64,000 nt of DNA from G963666895 sp963666895 (GCA_963666895.2 CAXXNS010000001.1:372001-436000), one strand, 5' to 3'; positions 29,909 through 38,951 are shown, counted from the first letter of the stretch. Made by a program: numbers and translations. The notes: generated by a model from the letters alone, not told the origin.

Positions 29909-30268
29909 CTATTTTTCCCCGGAAAGCAATCGCTCCACAGCCCCGCACATGTGCATGGCCGAGGCCACGCCCACCGGGGTGTAGGTCTCGCTGGCGCAAA
30001 TCCAGCCCACGGGCTCGCCCTCCGGGCTCAGGAACTGGCCGCAGATGATGTAGGAGCCCTCGGGGCCGTCCGGCCCCTGGGACCGGAAGTGCCAGCCCGG
30101 AAAACGCAGGCTGCCGCCGGGCTCCAGGATGAAGCCCACCTCTCCGCAAACCACGGACTTGGGCGTGTCCGGCCCCAGCGGCGTCAGGTCGTGGTCCTGG
30201 GCCCAGGCGGGCAGGACCAGAAAAAAGGAAAGCACCAGGGCGGAAACAAGAAGGATTCGGTTGCGCAT
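29909..30268 (-). CDS. Small secreted Cys-containing protein
   Basis: A protein of 119 residues with a signal peptide ending near AWA-QD. The mature part has four Cys (VVCGEV, IICGQF, WICAS, HMCG), which could form two disulfides, and a Trp/Gly-rich beta-type sequence. No family is recognised. Three in-frame ATGs lie within ten bases. The most upstream (30277) overlaps the -10 box of the apparent promoter, so 30268 or 30271 is the more likely start. Confidence 0.65.
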   Translation of the reverse strand: MRNRILLVSALVLSFFLVLPAWAQDHDLTPLGPDTPKSVVCGEVGFILEPGGSLRFPGWHFRSQGPDGPEGSYIICGQFLSPEGEPVGWICASETYTPVGVASAMHMCGAVERLLSGEK

Positions 30269-30275
30269 CATTGTC

Positions 30276-30304
30276 ATGCTAGCAGGATCATCCCGGGCCC
30301 ACAA
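30276..30304 (-). promoter_or_regulatory. Sigma70-type promoter, leaderless start of the small secreted protein
   Basis: On the minus strand TTGTGG, 17 bases, TAGCAT (30281-30276). The ATG at 30268 is seven bases downstream and no ribosome site is present. Confidence 0.4.
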
Positions 30305-30330
30305 CAGCCGATTTCCCGGCCGGACCCGGC

Positions 30331-33300
30331 TCATTCCTTGGCCCGTCTCCGGCGGAAGAGCCCGGTCAGCCTGCGCCCCAGGCGGGTGATGCCCTCCTGG
30401 TCGCGGAGCAGGCCCAGGCTGACGATGTTGAACACCAGGCCCATGAGGATCAGGACGAGCCCGTCGTAGACCACGGAGCTGACCCACACGTCCACCACGG
30501 GCAGCCGCTTGATGGGCGTGAACAACGGGTACGCGGTCTTGAGGTCCTGGGCCGCGCTGCCCAGGGCGCTGGGCTTTTCGCCGAGCTGCTCTTCCAAAAG
30601 ATCGTCGTACTGGGCCCGGCCCAGCTGCACCGCGTCGTGCATGCGCTTATTGCCGTAGGCGTACTTGTACTTGTCGCGGAATTCGGCCAGTTCGGCCTCG
30701 AGCCGGTCCTTGCGGGCGGTCAGGCTGCCGTCCGGGTCCTCGCCACGCGCGTCCACCAGGGCCCGCTTGGCCTCCTTGACCGCGTCCAGCAGCTGGGTGT
30801 GCCGGGCGTGGTAGCTGTTGCCCAGCTCCTGGAGCACCACCATGCCCTCGTAGGCCCAGCGCGACGGCATGAACTGGCAGATTTCGGGCACCGGGCTGTT
30901 GGCCACCAGGGTCAGGCTGGTGTTGAGCTTCTCGTACTCGATGAGCGCGCCGCCCAGGATGATCTGGGGTACCAGCACCAGGGGGACCATGTTCTGGGCC
31001 GCCCGGACCGACAGCCTGGGAATGGACGACACCAGGAGCCCGGCCGACAGCGCGGCGAACGAAACCACGGTCAAAAAGACCAGATGCTCCACGTAGAGTT
31101 CGCGCACCTGAAGGATGAGGAACCCGGGCACCAGGAAGAGCAGGTTCTGGATGAATGCGAAGGGCAGCAGCGTGACCAGCTTGGCGCCCAGATAGCCCCG
31201 GTGGGTCATGTTGACCATGCGCTCGCGCAGGAACAGGGCCCGGTCCGAGATGATCTCGGACACCGAGTTGGTCATGGACAGGAACACGGCCACGATGACG
31301 GCCACGAACAAAAAGGTCGGGAACAGGTCGTTGGTGTACAGGGTGTAGGGCTCGCGCGGGGCGTAGCGCAGGATGAAGCCCACCCCGGCTCCCAGCAGCG
31401 GGGCCTCCAGGAAGGTGATGGCCAGGTTGGAGCGGTCCCTCAGCTTGCTCTTCATGGACCGGGCCACCAGGGTGCGGAACTGGTTCATGCGCGCACTCAG
31501 GCCGATGCGCGGCCGAGGCGGCAGCACCGCGGGCGAGGGCATGGTGATGCTGGTCAGCCAGGAGTCCACGGCCGTGTCCCGGTAACGCTGCTGCCAGTAG
31601 TCCGGGGTGTACTGGCGGCGGTGGAGCACGCTGCCGTCGATGTCGCGCAGGGACTCCTCCAGCCCGTCCAGGAGCACGTCCGGCTGCACCGAGCCGCAAC
31701 GCGGGCACTCCACGTTCATGGGCTCGCGCATGTCCGACTGCTCCAGGTGGCGCTTGAAATACTCCACCGCGGCCTCGGACTGGCCGAAGTAGGCCACCTT
31801 GCCGCCCTTGTCCAGGAGGAGTATCTTGTTGAACTTCTTGTAGATGCGCGACCCGGGCTGGTGAATGACCGCCACCACGATCTTGCCGCGCAGGGCCAGC
31901 TCGGTGAGCAGGTCCACGATCTTTTCCGAGTCCTTGGAGGACAGGCCCGAGGTGGGCTCGTCCAGCAGGTAGACCTCGGCGTCCGCGATGAGCTCCAGGC
32001 CGATGTTGAGCCGCTTGCGCTCACCGCCGGACAGGACCTTGTCCGTGGCGTCGCCCACGCGCAGGTCCCGCTTGTCGGCCAGGCCGATGTCCATGAGCAC
32101 CCGGTCCACCTTGGAGTCCACCTCGTGGGCCGGGCGGTCCGGAAAGCGCAGCCGGGCGTAGTAGGCCAGGTTCTCGCCCACGGTCAGGTTGGACAGGAGC
32201 AGGTCCTCCTGGGGCACGTAGCCCAGGTACTCCTTGATGCGGTCGAACTCGGTGTGCATGTCGCGCTCGTCCACCATCACCCGGCCCTGGTCCGGATGCA
32301 CCAGCCCGGACAGGACCCGCAGCAGGGTGGACTTGCCCGAGCCCGACGGGCCCATGATGCCCACCAGGTCGCCGTACTCCACGTCCAGGTCCACGCCGTC
32401 CAGGCCCACGGTGCCGTCGTCGAAGGCGAAGGTCAGGCCCTTGGCCACCAGCCGGGACAGCCCGAAGTTGCGGCGGATGATCTCCCCGGCCTCGATGTCC
32501 ACGTCCAGGCGCGCGCCCCGAAGCTCGATGGCGCTGCCCTCGCCCACCCGGACCCGGTCCCTGGCCGGCTTGTTGTCCACGAACACGCGGTACGGGCAGT
32601 CGCCCGGATCGAAGACCAGGCTGTCGTCGTAGTCCGCCTCCAGCCAGGCGGTCCAGACCCGGGGCTGGTCGTCGAACACGGGCAGGTTGGCCCGGATGTC
32701 GTTGCCGATGCGCATGCGCTCGCCCGGCGCGGGCAGGATGGCCCCGCGGAAGGCGTTGACCGCGGAAAAGAGCTCCCGCACGTTGAGGCGGTAGCCGTTG
32801 ACGAACACCTGGTCGTCCAGGTGAAGCAGGGTCTCGCTCTCCGCGACCACTCTGTCGCCCACCTTGACCAGGGCGCCGTCGTCCAGGGTGGTCAGCCGGA
32901 TGATGCTGGCCAGGACCTGGATCTCCACCAGGTTGTCCGGGCCGGGCACGTCCGAGAACACCGGAGCCAGCTCCTGCTGCCGGATCCAGACCACGGCCTC
33001 GTTGGGGTGGACCTTGTTCTCGAAGTGGGCCTGCAGGTCGTGGTGGCGAAGCTCGTACTCGCCCACACGCACGGTGTGGTTGTGGGACACCCGGATGGGC
33101 ACGCCCGGGGCCAGGCCGTAGCCCTCCACGCTGACCCGGGCGTCGCCGCCGCGCTTCAGGGCCACGGCGATGTCCTGGAGCCGGTACAGGGTCAGGTCCA
33201 GGCCGGGCAGGGGCAGGTGCACGTCCACCTGGTCCGGGTCCTCGCCCACGTGCACGGCCACCACGGACAGCCCCTCCATGTCCAGGGCCGAGGGGTTGGC

Positions 33301-33723
33301 CAGGTTGAAGTCGCGCTCCAGGTAGGCCGCGTCGGCCGGGGCCACCTCCATGAGGTCGCCCAGCCCACGCACCACGGCCATGCCCTCCGGGCCCACCTCG
33401 TCGGCGGCCAGGAAGGCATAGAGCACCAGCAGGACGAAGAGCCGCTCCTGGGGCGCGAGTCGGGCCTTGAGCACCCGGGCGATTTCGGCCTGGCCGGGCA
33501 GCGCGGTCAGGAACCGCTGGTACCGAGCCAGAAAGCGGCCGGACAGGTCGCGGGGGTAGAGGCGCCCGTAAAAGGCGGTGATGAAATCCTGGCGGGCCTG
33601 GCTGGCCCCGTTCATGGTCCCGGCCACCAGGGCGAAGGCCTTGAGAACCTGGTCGGCCAGGGAGTCCTGCAAACGGCTGTCCACCTCGGCGGACGCTTCA
33701 GCGGACAGGAACGGGGCGGTCAT
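30331..33723 (-). CDS. ABC-2 transporter with TerB-like and FHA-like N-terminal domains
   Basis: A 1130-residue fused exporter. The N-terminal 150 residues look like a TerB-type helical domain. About 150-420 is beta-rich with FHA-like stretches (RVGEYELRHHDLQAH, VNGYRLNVREL, RVRVGEGSAIELRG). The ABC ATPase follows with Walker A GPSGSGKST, signature LSGGERKR and Walker B YLLDEPTSG, then a CPRC pair, and an ABCG-type membrane domain of about six helices with an extra coiled loop (EAELAEFRDKYKYAY) before the last helix. Mycobacterial Rv1747 also joins FHA domains to an ABCG exporter and is controlled by Ser/Thr kinases. No kinase is adjacent here. It is the third gene of a unit with two secreted proteins. 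Confidence 0.88.
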   Translation of the reverse strand: MTAPFLSAEASAEVDSRLQDSLADQVLKAFALVAGTMNGASQARQDFITAFYGRLYPRDLSGRFLARYQRFLTALPGQAEIARVLKARLAPQERLFVLLVLYAFLAADEVGPEGMAVVRGLGDLMEVAPADAAYLERDFNLANPSALDMEGLSVVAVHVGEDPDQVDVHLPLPGLDLTLYRLQDIAVALKRGGDARVSVEGYGLAPGVPIRVSHNHTVRVGEYELRHHDLQAHFENKVHPNEAVVWIRQQELAPVFSDVPGPDNLVEIQVLASIIRLTTLDDGALVKVGDRVVAESETLLHLDDQVFVNGYRLNVRELFSAVNAFRGAILPAPGERMRIGNDIRANLPVFDDQPRVWTAWLEADYDDSLVFDPGDCPYRVFVDNKPARDRVRVGEGSAIELRGARLDVDIEAGEIIRRNFGLSRLVAKGLTFAFDDGTVGLDGVDLDVEYGDLVGIMGPSGSGKSTLLRVLSGLVHPDQGRVMVDERDMHTEFDRIKEYLGYVPQEDLLLSNLTVGENLAYYARLRFPDRPAHEVDSKVDRVLMDIGLADKRDLRVGDATDKVLSGGERKRLNIGLELIADAEVYLLDEPTSGLSSKDSEKIVDLLTELALRGKIVVAVIHQPGSRIYKKFNKILLLDKGGKVAYFGQSEAAVEYFKRHLEQSDMREPMNVECPRCGSVQPDVLLDGLEESLRDIDGSVLHRRQYTPDYWQQRYRDTAVDSWLTSITMPSPAVLPPRPRIGLSARMNQFRTLVARSMKSKLRDRSNLAITFLEAPLLGAGVGFILRYAPREPYTLYTNDLFPTFLFVAVIVAVFLSMTNSVSEIISDRALFLRERMVNMTHRGYLGAKLVTLLPFAFIQNLLFLVPGFLILQVRELYVEHLVFLTVVSFAALSAGLLVSSIPRLSVRAAQNMVPLVLVPQIILGGALIEYEKLNTSLTLVANSPVPEICQFMPSRWAYEGMVVLQELGNSYHARHTQLLDAVKEAKRALVDARGEDPDGSLTARKDRLEAELAEFRDKYKYAYGNKRMHDAVQLGRAQYDDLLEEQLGEKPSALGSAAQDLKTAYPLFTPIKRLPVVDVWVSSVVYDGLVLILMGLVFNIVSLGLLRDQEGITRLGRRLTGLFRRRRAKE

Positions 33724-33756
33724 GTCGATGGGCTTGTGCGCGGGGCCCGTGGGTTC

Positions 33757-34191
33757 CTATTTGAATCCGGCCAGGATGAACCAGTAGTCGAACTCCTCCT
33801 GGCAATCCACCAAGGTGGCCTTGACGTGGAAGGTGCCGCTCCACTTGGGAGCCAGCTTGACCACCACGGGCTCGCCCTGGGTCTGGATCTCGGCCACGGA
33901 CTTCCAGTTCTCGTCGAAGATCTCCATCTTCAACCCCATGACCCCCTGGTCGCCCTGGAAGTGGAAGAAGTACTCCAGGCCCGTGGTCAGCTGGGTGTCA
34001 AAGTAGTAGGACGCGCCCTTGGCCAGCTCGCCGAGCTGAATGGCGTCCTTGACCGAATAACCGTCCGCCTCGTAGGCCGCGCTCTGCTCGTAGGCGGGCT
34101 TGCGGATGTCCATGCGGTCGGCCAGGGCCGCGGCCGGGACCAAAAGGGAAGCCAGCAGCAGGCAGGCGGCGGGGATATGGAGGATGCGCAT
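33757..34191 (-). CDS. Secreted beta-rich protein of the ABC operon
   Basis: A 144-residue protein with a signal peptide ending near ALA-D at about residue 24. The mature part looks like a single beta-sandwich (YYFDTQLTTGLEYFFHF, SGTFHVKATLVDC) reminiscent of bacterial pre-peptidase C-terminal domains, but the family is not certain. It starts two bases after the previous gene and precedes the ABC transporter by 33 bases, so it is probably a periplasmic partner of the exporter. Confidence 0.75.
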   Translation of the reverse strand: MRILHIPAACLLLASLLVPAAALADRMDIRKPAYEQSAAYEADGYSVKDAIQLGELAKGASYYFDTQLTTGLEYFFHFQGDQGVMGLKMEIFDENWKSVAEIQTQGEPVVVKLAPKWSGTFHVKATLVDCQEEFDYWFILAGFK

Positions 34192-34193
34192 GG

Positions 34194-34994
34194 TTAGCCC
34201 TCCTCGATGAGTTCGATCAGTTCGTTGGCGATGGTCATGAGCTGCTTGATGTTCTCGCGGGACACCGGCTTCTCGTAGCCCACGTCCACCAGGTTGCGCA
34301 TGGCGTGCAGGGAGAACATGATCTCCTGCACGGCCTTGTTCTGGCGCGCGGCGGGCTCCAGGATCAACAGCTGCTCCGCGAAGTAGTCCACCAGGCCGGG
34401 CTGGTAGAAGAGCGAGGACGGCTCCGGGCCGTAGAGCTGGTTCAGGAACACGTCGGCCGTGGCCCGCATGGAGCCCAGCCAGCCGCCCACCTGCACCAGG
34501 ACCGCGATGTCCGCGTCGCCCATCTGGTCCATCTCCATCTCGATCTGGTAGCGCAGGGACTCAAGCTCCTCGCGGAGCACGTCCCACTTGCCCTCGTCGG
34601 CCAGGTTTTCGAAGGTGGAGGCCCGGTCCAGGATGGACTCCTCGACCATGAGCTCCTCGGCCAGGGTGACGATGACCGGGATGGTGCGGGAGAGCTTGTC
34701 GCGGTTCTGGGCCAGGATGGCCAGCAGGCCGTCTCCGGCCCGAAGCCCCAGGTTCAGGGCGCGGTAGTAGTTGTCTTGGTAGTCGTACCGCTCGTTGACC
34801 GTGGCCACCTCGCTCCAGTCCACGCCGCCCAGCCGATTGAGGGCCAGGAACATCTCCGAGGGCGAGGGCAGGGCCACGTTCATGGCGAATTCGAGTTTCT
34901 CCGCGTCGGTGAGCTCACCGGCCCGGGCCTGGACCGCCAGGGGCCCGGACTGGGCCGCGAGCAGGAGGGCGAGCGCGAGCAGGACGTGTCTCAT
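34194..34994 (-). CDS. Secreted alpha-helical protein, first gene of the ABC operon
   Basis: A 266-residue protein with a signal peptide (cleavage near ARA-GE, residue 26) and an all-helical mature part rich in Leu, Glu and Ala, without membrane helices. It is not a recognised family. The ATG at 34994 has GAGAGG six bases upstream, and a promoter candidate lies at 35077-35105. With the next two genes it forms a unit of two periplasmic proteins and one ABC exporter. Confidence 0.75.
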   Translation of the reverse strand: MRHVLLALALLLAAQSGPLAVQARAGELTDAEKLEFAMNVALPSPSEMFLALNRLGGVDWSEVATVNERYDYQDNYYRALNLGLRAGDGLLAILAQNRDKLSRTIPVIVTLAEELMVEESILDRASTFENLADEGKWDVLREELESLRYQIEMEMDQMGDADIAVLVQVGGWLGSMRATADVFLNQLYGPEPSSLFYQPGLVDYFAEQLLILEPAARQNKAVQEIMFSLHAMRNLVDVGYEKPVSRENIKQLMTIANELIELIEEG

Positions 34995-35076
34995 GAACAA
35001 CCTCTCGTTCGTGCAAACGGTTTACCGGCCACGCGGCCCGCGCACCATGCGCGCACCCTTGTCGACCGGTAGCCTC

Positions 35077-35105
35077 TCTCTAGCAACAGGCCTGAAAAAT
35101 GTAAA
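35077..35105 (-). promoter_or_regulatory. Candidate promoter of the ABC operon
   Basis: On the minus strand TTTACA (35105-35100), 17 bases, TAGAGA (35082-35077). Confidence 0.45.
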
Positions 35106-35129
35106 ACAACATGACCGTGACGGCCAGCG

Positions 35130-35483
35130 TCAATTCGAGGGGACGCGCTCCCGGATCAGGGCCAGAGCGGCCGCCTCGTCCGCGACCAGGGGGACCACCC
35201 GGTCCAGCCCGGCGATGGTCAGCACCTCATGCACCGTGTCCGTGGGCCGGCTCAGCACCAGCAGGCCGCCCTTGCGGTTCAGGGCGCGGGCCGAGCGCAG
35301 CAGCAGGGCGATGCCCATGGAGGACAGGAATTCCAGCCCGGACAGGTCCACCACCGCGGGCAGGCCGGGCTCGACCACCTGGGCGGTGAACTCCTGGTCC
35401 ACGGCCTCGGCCCCGGCCATGTCCAACCGGCCGGTCATGGCGGCGTGGGTCACGTTGTCCCGGGTCTCCACGTTCAGTTCCAT
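35130..35483 (-). CDS. STAS-domain anti-sigma factor antagonist
   Basis: A 117-residue single STAS domain of the SpoIIAA/RsbV type. The central VVDLSGLEFLSSMGIALLL carries the phosphorylatable Ser in the SSMG turn. Such proteins free a sigma factor or another target when unphosphorylated, and SpoIIE phosphatases reactivate them. A membrane SpoIIE phosphatase lies 0.8 kb away and a receiver-SpoIIE protein at 9.5 kb. The open frame reaches 35549, but the ATG at 35483 has GAGGA and starts the fold. Confidence 0.88.
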   Translation of the reverse strand: MELNVETRDNVTHAAMTGRLDMAGAEAVDQEFTAQVVEPGLPAVVDLSGLEFLSSMGIALLLRSARALNRKGGLLVLSRPTDTVHEVLTIAGLDRVVPLVADEAAALALIRERVPSN

Positions 35484-35558
35484 ATCGTCCTCGCTGGTTG
35501 CACTCCAAGGCGGTCCATTCATACCTTCCCGAATCGGTCCTGGCAACAAGGACGCGCA

Positions 35559-35588
35559 TTGACAAGCCCGCCCCGCCCGGGCCAGGAT
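35559..35588 (+). promoter_or_regulatory. Promoter candidate with TTGACAAGC, leaderless start of the SH3 lipoprotein
   Basis: TTGACA (35559-35564), 18 bases, CAGGAT (35583-35588), with the ATG only five bases further on. Confidence 0.35.
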
Positions 35589-35593
35589 GGCGC

Positions 35594-36040
35594 ATGCGTC
35601 GATTCCCCTTGCCCCTTCTGATCCTGCTGCCGGCCCTGCTGTTGGCGGGCTGCGACCTGTTCGGGCCCGAGCCCGTTCCCCTGCCCCCGCCGAAACCGGC
35701 CGTGGTGAAGGACGACCCGCCCAAGCCCCTGGTCGCCGGGGTGGCCGACCTGCCCCTGCTGGCCGAGCCCGAGGCCACGGCCGACAGGCTGGGCAGCCTG
35801 GCCCAGAACGAGGAGCTCCTGCGGTTCAAGACCTTCCAGGGCTTCGCCTACGTGGAGGTGCGGGACACCGGGGCCAAAGGCTGGGTGGACAACAGCCTGC
35901 TCATGGAGCAGGCGGCCGGTCCCAAGCCCCTGCCCTCCGGCGAGGACATTCCGCCCGAAGACGGGCCGTCGGGCTCTCTACCAGGCCCTGGGCCCGGCCC
36001 GGCCACAGATCAGGAAGGGCCCATCTCCGAGACCTTCTGA
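35594..36040 (+). CDS. SH3-domain lipoprotein
   Basis: A 148-residue lipoprotein: signal peptide with lipobox LLAGC (Cys about residue 20), a Pro-rich linker, one bacterial SH3 domain at about 48-105 (LPLLAEPEATADRLGSLAQN ... KGWVDNSLLM) and a disordered Pro/Gly tail. Such domains bind peptidoglycan or peptides. No partner is evident. The ATG lies directly after a promoter and has no ribosome site. Confidence 0.8.
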   Translation: MRRFPLPLLILLPALLLAGCDLFGPEPVPLPPPKPAVVKDDPPKPLVAGVADLPLLAEPEATADRLGSLAQNEELLRFKTFQGFAYVEVRDTGAKGWVDNSLLMEQAAGPKPLPSGEDIPPEDGPSGSLPGPGPGPATDQEGPISETF

Positions 36041-36102
36041 TCCTTTCCAGCCTGACGGGAACGTGACCGAACGGTCTGGAAATCCTCTGGAAATCTTCGA
36101 GC

Positions 36103-36126
36103 GCCCGCTTTCTCGCGGGCTTTTCT
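36103..36126 (+). terminator. Intrinsic terminator after the SH3 lipoprotein gene
   Basis: GCCCGC / GCGGGC stem with a TTTCTC loop, then TTTTCTT. Confidence 0.8.
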
Positions 36127-36157
36127 TATATTGATCTATCGAAAAAGCCAGAAATGA

Positions 36158-36277
36158 GGCTGTTCAAAAATGGTGAGATGCAAGGCGCAAAAAAAGTTCA
36201 AGCCCGACGCGTACTGCGCGTACGCGAGGGTTTGAACTTTTTGAAGCAACGAAGCAGATTGCCGTTTTTCAACAGCC
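36158..36277. repeat. Convergent-gene palindromic repeat, copy 3 (120 bp)
   Basis: Begins GGCTGTTCAAAAATGG and ends CCGTTTTTCAACAGCC. The inner pair GTTCAAGCCC / GGGTTTGAAC brackets CGTACGC-type bases. It is in the same orientation as copy 1. It lies between the SH3 lipoprotein terminator and the stop of the SpoIIE gene, two bases away. Confidence 0.9.
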
Positions 36278-36279
36278 GG

Positions 36280-38415
36280 TTACTGGCTGATACGTTTGAC
36301 CACGGCCAGGGTCACGTCGTCGCCGATCTCCGTATCCCGGATGAATCCCCGCAGCTCGGACAGCACCGCGTCCACCAGACCCTGGGCGCTTTTGTGCGCG
36401 TTGGACCGGATGGCCTGGCGGAACCGCTCCTTGCCGAACGGTTCTCCCTCGGGGCTGCGGGCCTCCCAGATGCCGTCCGTGCCGATGGCCAGCACCAGGC
36501 CCGGGTCCGCAAAGGCGTGCTCCTGGGCCGGGAAGGCCGCGTCCGGCATGAGCCCCAGGGCCGGTCCCTCGCCCTTGAGCTCCATGAATTCGTCCCCGTC
36601 CGGGTCGTAGAGCAGGGCCGGTTCGTGCCCGGCCCGGACCCACTTGACCTTGCCCGCGGGCGAGTCCACCTCCAGATAGAACAGGGTGGCGAAGCGGCCC
36701 GAGGCCTCCACGTCGTGGTACAGGAGCCGGTTGACCAGGGCCACGCGGTTCTCCGGACTGTCGCGCCGGGCCGCGGCCGTGCGCACCATGGCCCGCATGG
36801 TGGCCATGAGCAGGGCGGCCCCGGCTCCGTGGCCGGACACGTCGCCCACCACCACGGCCAAACGGCCTTCCCTGCCGAGCCGGAAAATATCCAGGCTGTC
36901 GCCCCCGATCTCCTGGCTGGGCAGGCTGGTCCCGGCCACGTCCAGGCCCGGCACGTGGGGCGCACCCTCGGGCAGCAGGCTCTGCTGCACCTGGCGGGCC
37001 AGGTCCAGGGTGTGCCGCAGCCGGACCTGCTCCTCGAGCAAAGGCACAGTGGCGTTGAACGCCTCCACCAACCGGCCGCGCTCGTCCCCATGTTTCATGC
37101 CCAGCCGAACGGAAAAATCGCCCTGGGCCAAACGCCGCCAGCCTTCGGCCATGACCCGCACCGACCGGGTCAGGCTCCCGGCCACCAGCAGGGCCACCAG
37201 CAGGGACGCGGCGAGCACGCCCGCGGCCACCATGAGGAGCTGCCCGTGCTGCTCGGCAGCGGTCTCCTCCACAAGGCCGCGCAGCTCGTCGGCCAGGCCC
37301 ATGGCCTCGTCCTCGGGCACCACCAGCAAAAAGCCCACTTCCCGGGTCTGGGGCGCGAATGCCCACAGGCTGGGCGTTTCCCCGTAGGGCATGGACACGC
37401 TTCCGGCCCGTCCGGCCACCACCGAGGCGGCCAGCGCGGCCCAGTGCGGGTCGTCCACGGGCTCGATCCACTCGTAGTCGCCCCCGGGCAGGCTGCGGGC
37501 CTTTTCCTGGTAGCCCTTCTTGGCCAGGACCCGCAGGCCAGTGACCACGGAGCCGTCGTCCAGGGTGCGGTCCTCGGCCCGGACCAGGAAGGAGCGCATG
37601 CGGTCGGACCACAGCTCGGTGAGCGGGCCCTCCTGCAAAAACCAGGACACGGGCACCTCCACCAGGGCCACCCCGGCGATGCGCCCCTGCCGGGCCACCG
37701 GGATGGTGACCGCGAAGAACAGCCCGCCGCTGGACCGTGAGACCAGCAGATCGCTCCACATGGGCTCGGGCGAGCCCTGCCGGGCCTTGCGGTACCAGCT
37801 CATCTGGCGGGGGTCCAAATCGTCGGGATACCCGTCGCTGCCCGGGAAGATGGCCGTGACCCCGGAGTCCAGGACCAGGGACACGCGAAAAGCCATGGGC
37901 GACAGGCTGTGGAAGATTTCCTGGCACACGGGCAGCAGCCCGCCCAGCCGGGCCACGTCCGGTCCGGCCGTTTCCCGGTCCAACCCGGGCGCAATGAGAA
38001 AAACCTGCTCGGTCAGGCTGACCTGCAAAGGCGTGGCCTGGCCCTCCTCGTCCAGGCGCACGTAGCCCTCGCGGGGCTGGGCGTCGCTGGGCCGGGTGGC
38101 CGGGTTTGCGAAATCCGTGGGCGTGAGTACGCGGCCCAGGGGCGCGGGGTCGCTGTTCAGGGCGTCGGATGCCTCGGCGGCCAGAAACTCCAGGCCCAAC
38201 TGCAGGGCCTTCTTGCCCAGGAGCACGGCCAGGGAGGCCTGGCGCGCGTCGCGTTCCAGGCGCTCGCGGGCGATGTCGTGCAGCCGCACCCGGACCTCGC
38301 CCGCGGCCCGTTCCTGCATGCGGTCCGTGGCGCGCTGGACCAAAAGCACGCCCACCAGGATGGGCAACAGGCTCATGGCCGCGAGGATGAAAAAGGCTTT
38401 CCAGCGTAGACGCAT
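36280..38415 (-). CDS. Membrane SpoIIE/RsbU-type serine phosphatase with extracytoplasmic sensor
   Basis: A 711-residue protein: membrane helix at about 6-28, a large periplasmic Cache-like sensor region (about 30-385), a second helix (LLMVAAGVLAASLLVALLVAG), HAMP, and a C-terminal PP2C/SpoIIE phosphatase domain with QVQQSLLPEG, GGDSLDIF, GDVSGHGAGAALLMA, GTDGIWEA and GDDVTLAV. It would convert a periplasmic signal into dephosphorylation of a STAS protein; the STAS gene at 35.1 kb is the nearest candidate. The ATG at 38415 has GGAG; the longer frame to 38529 has no support. Confidence 0.92.
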   Translation of the reverse strand: MRLRWKAFFILAAMSLLPILVGVLLVQRATDRMQERAAGEVRVRLHDIARERLERDARQASLAVLLGKKALQLGLEFLAAEASDALNSDPAPLGRVLTPTDFANPATRPSDAQPREGYVRLDEEGQATPLQVSLTEQVFLIAPGLDRETAGPDVARLGGLLPVCQEIFHSLSPMAFRVSLVLDSGVTAIFPGSDGYPDDLDPRQMSWYRKARQGSPEPMWSDLLVSRSSGGLFFAVTIPVARQGRIAGVALVEVPVSWFLQEGPLTELWSDRMRSFLVRAEDRTLDDGSVVTGLRVLAKKGYQEKARSLPGGDYEWIEPVDDPHWAALAASVVAGRAGSVSMPYGETPSLWAFAPQTREVGFLLVVPEDEAMGLADELRGLVEETAAEQHGQLLMVAAGVLAASLLVALLVAGSLTRSVRVMAEGWRRLAQGDFSVRLGMKHGDERGRLVEAFNATVPLLEEQVRLRHTLDLARQVQQSLLPEGAPHVPGLDVAGTSLPSQEIGGDSLDIFRLGREGRLAVVVGDVSGHGAGAALLMATMRAMVRTAAARRDSPENRVALVNRLLYHDVEASGRFATLFYLEVDSPAGKVKWVRAGHEPALLYDPDGDEFMELKGEGPALGLMPDAAFPAQEHAFADPGLVLAIGTDGIWEARSPEGEPFGKERFRQAIRSNAHKSAQGLVDAVLSELRGFIRDTEIGDDVTLAVVKRISQ

Positions 38416-38491
38416 AGGGGCTCCAGGTCCCGCATCCTTCCACGAGCTTGGGGAAATGGCAATATCGGCCGGAGTGTTGTAAGGCCGGGGC

Positions 38492-38830
38492 ATGAACCAC
38501 GTCGCCATCACCTGGGCCGGGCGGATCACGGCCCTGGCCGTGCTCGGCTTCGGCCTGCCCTTCTATTTCGGATACGGCAACCCCCTGCCCTTTGCGGACC
38601 CGGAATACGGCTTTCTGGAAAACCTGTGGCTGACAGCCATCCCCCTCGTGTTCCTGGGGCTGGCCGCGGGCCTGCTGTGGCCCCGCGCCGGCGGCTGGCT
38701 GACCATCGGGGCCCTGGTGGCGGCCCACGCGCTCACCCTGGCCCGGGGCGAGTTCATGTCCTTCATGCTCGTTCCCCTGGTCCCGGCCCTCCTCTTCCTG
38801 CTCACCGCCCGGACCCGGCCCGCTGCGTAG
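38492..38830 (+). CDS. Small four-helix membrane protein
   Basis: A 112-residue protein with about four membrane helices (AGRITALAVLGFGLPFYFGY, LWLTAIPLVFLGLAAGLL, WLTIGALVAAHALTLARG, LVPLVPALLFLLTA). No catalytic motif is seen and the family is not recognised beyond a hypothetical integral membrane type. It is transcribed away from the SpoIIE gene and ends just before a bidirectional terminator. Confidence 0.7.
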   Translation: MNHVAITWAGRITALAVLGFGLPFYFGYGNPLPFADPEYGFLENLWLTAIPLVFLGLAAGLLWPRAGGWLTIGALVAAHALTLARGEFMSFMLVPLVPALLFLLTARTRPAA

Positions 38831-38841
38831 CCAATACAAAA

Positions 38842-38867
38842 AGGCCGCCCCGATCGGAGCGGCCTTT
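38842..38867 (+). terminator. Bidirectional terminator between membrane protein gene and tRNA
   Basis: AGGCCGC / GCGGCCT stem with T-rich sequence after it on the plus strand and on the minus strand (for the tRNA). Confidence 0.8.
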
Positions 38868-38874
38868 GTTTGCG

Positions 38875-38951
38875 TGGTGGGCCCGGCAGGATTCGAACCT
38901 GCGGCCTTTTGGTTCGTAGCCAAACACTCTATCCAACTGAGCTACGGGCCC
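38875..38951 (-). tRNA. tRNA-Arg (ACG anticodon)
   Basis: 77 bases including an encoded CCA end. The acceptor stem GGGCCCG / CGGGCCC, a D arm with AGCTCAGTTGGATAGAG, the anticodon loop CTACGAA with ACG, and the T arm with GGTTCGAATCC are all present and pair as expected. Confidence 0.97.
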
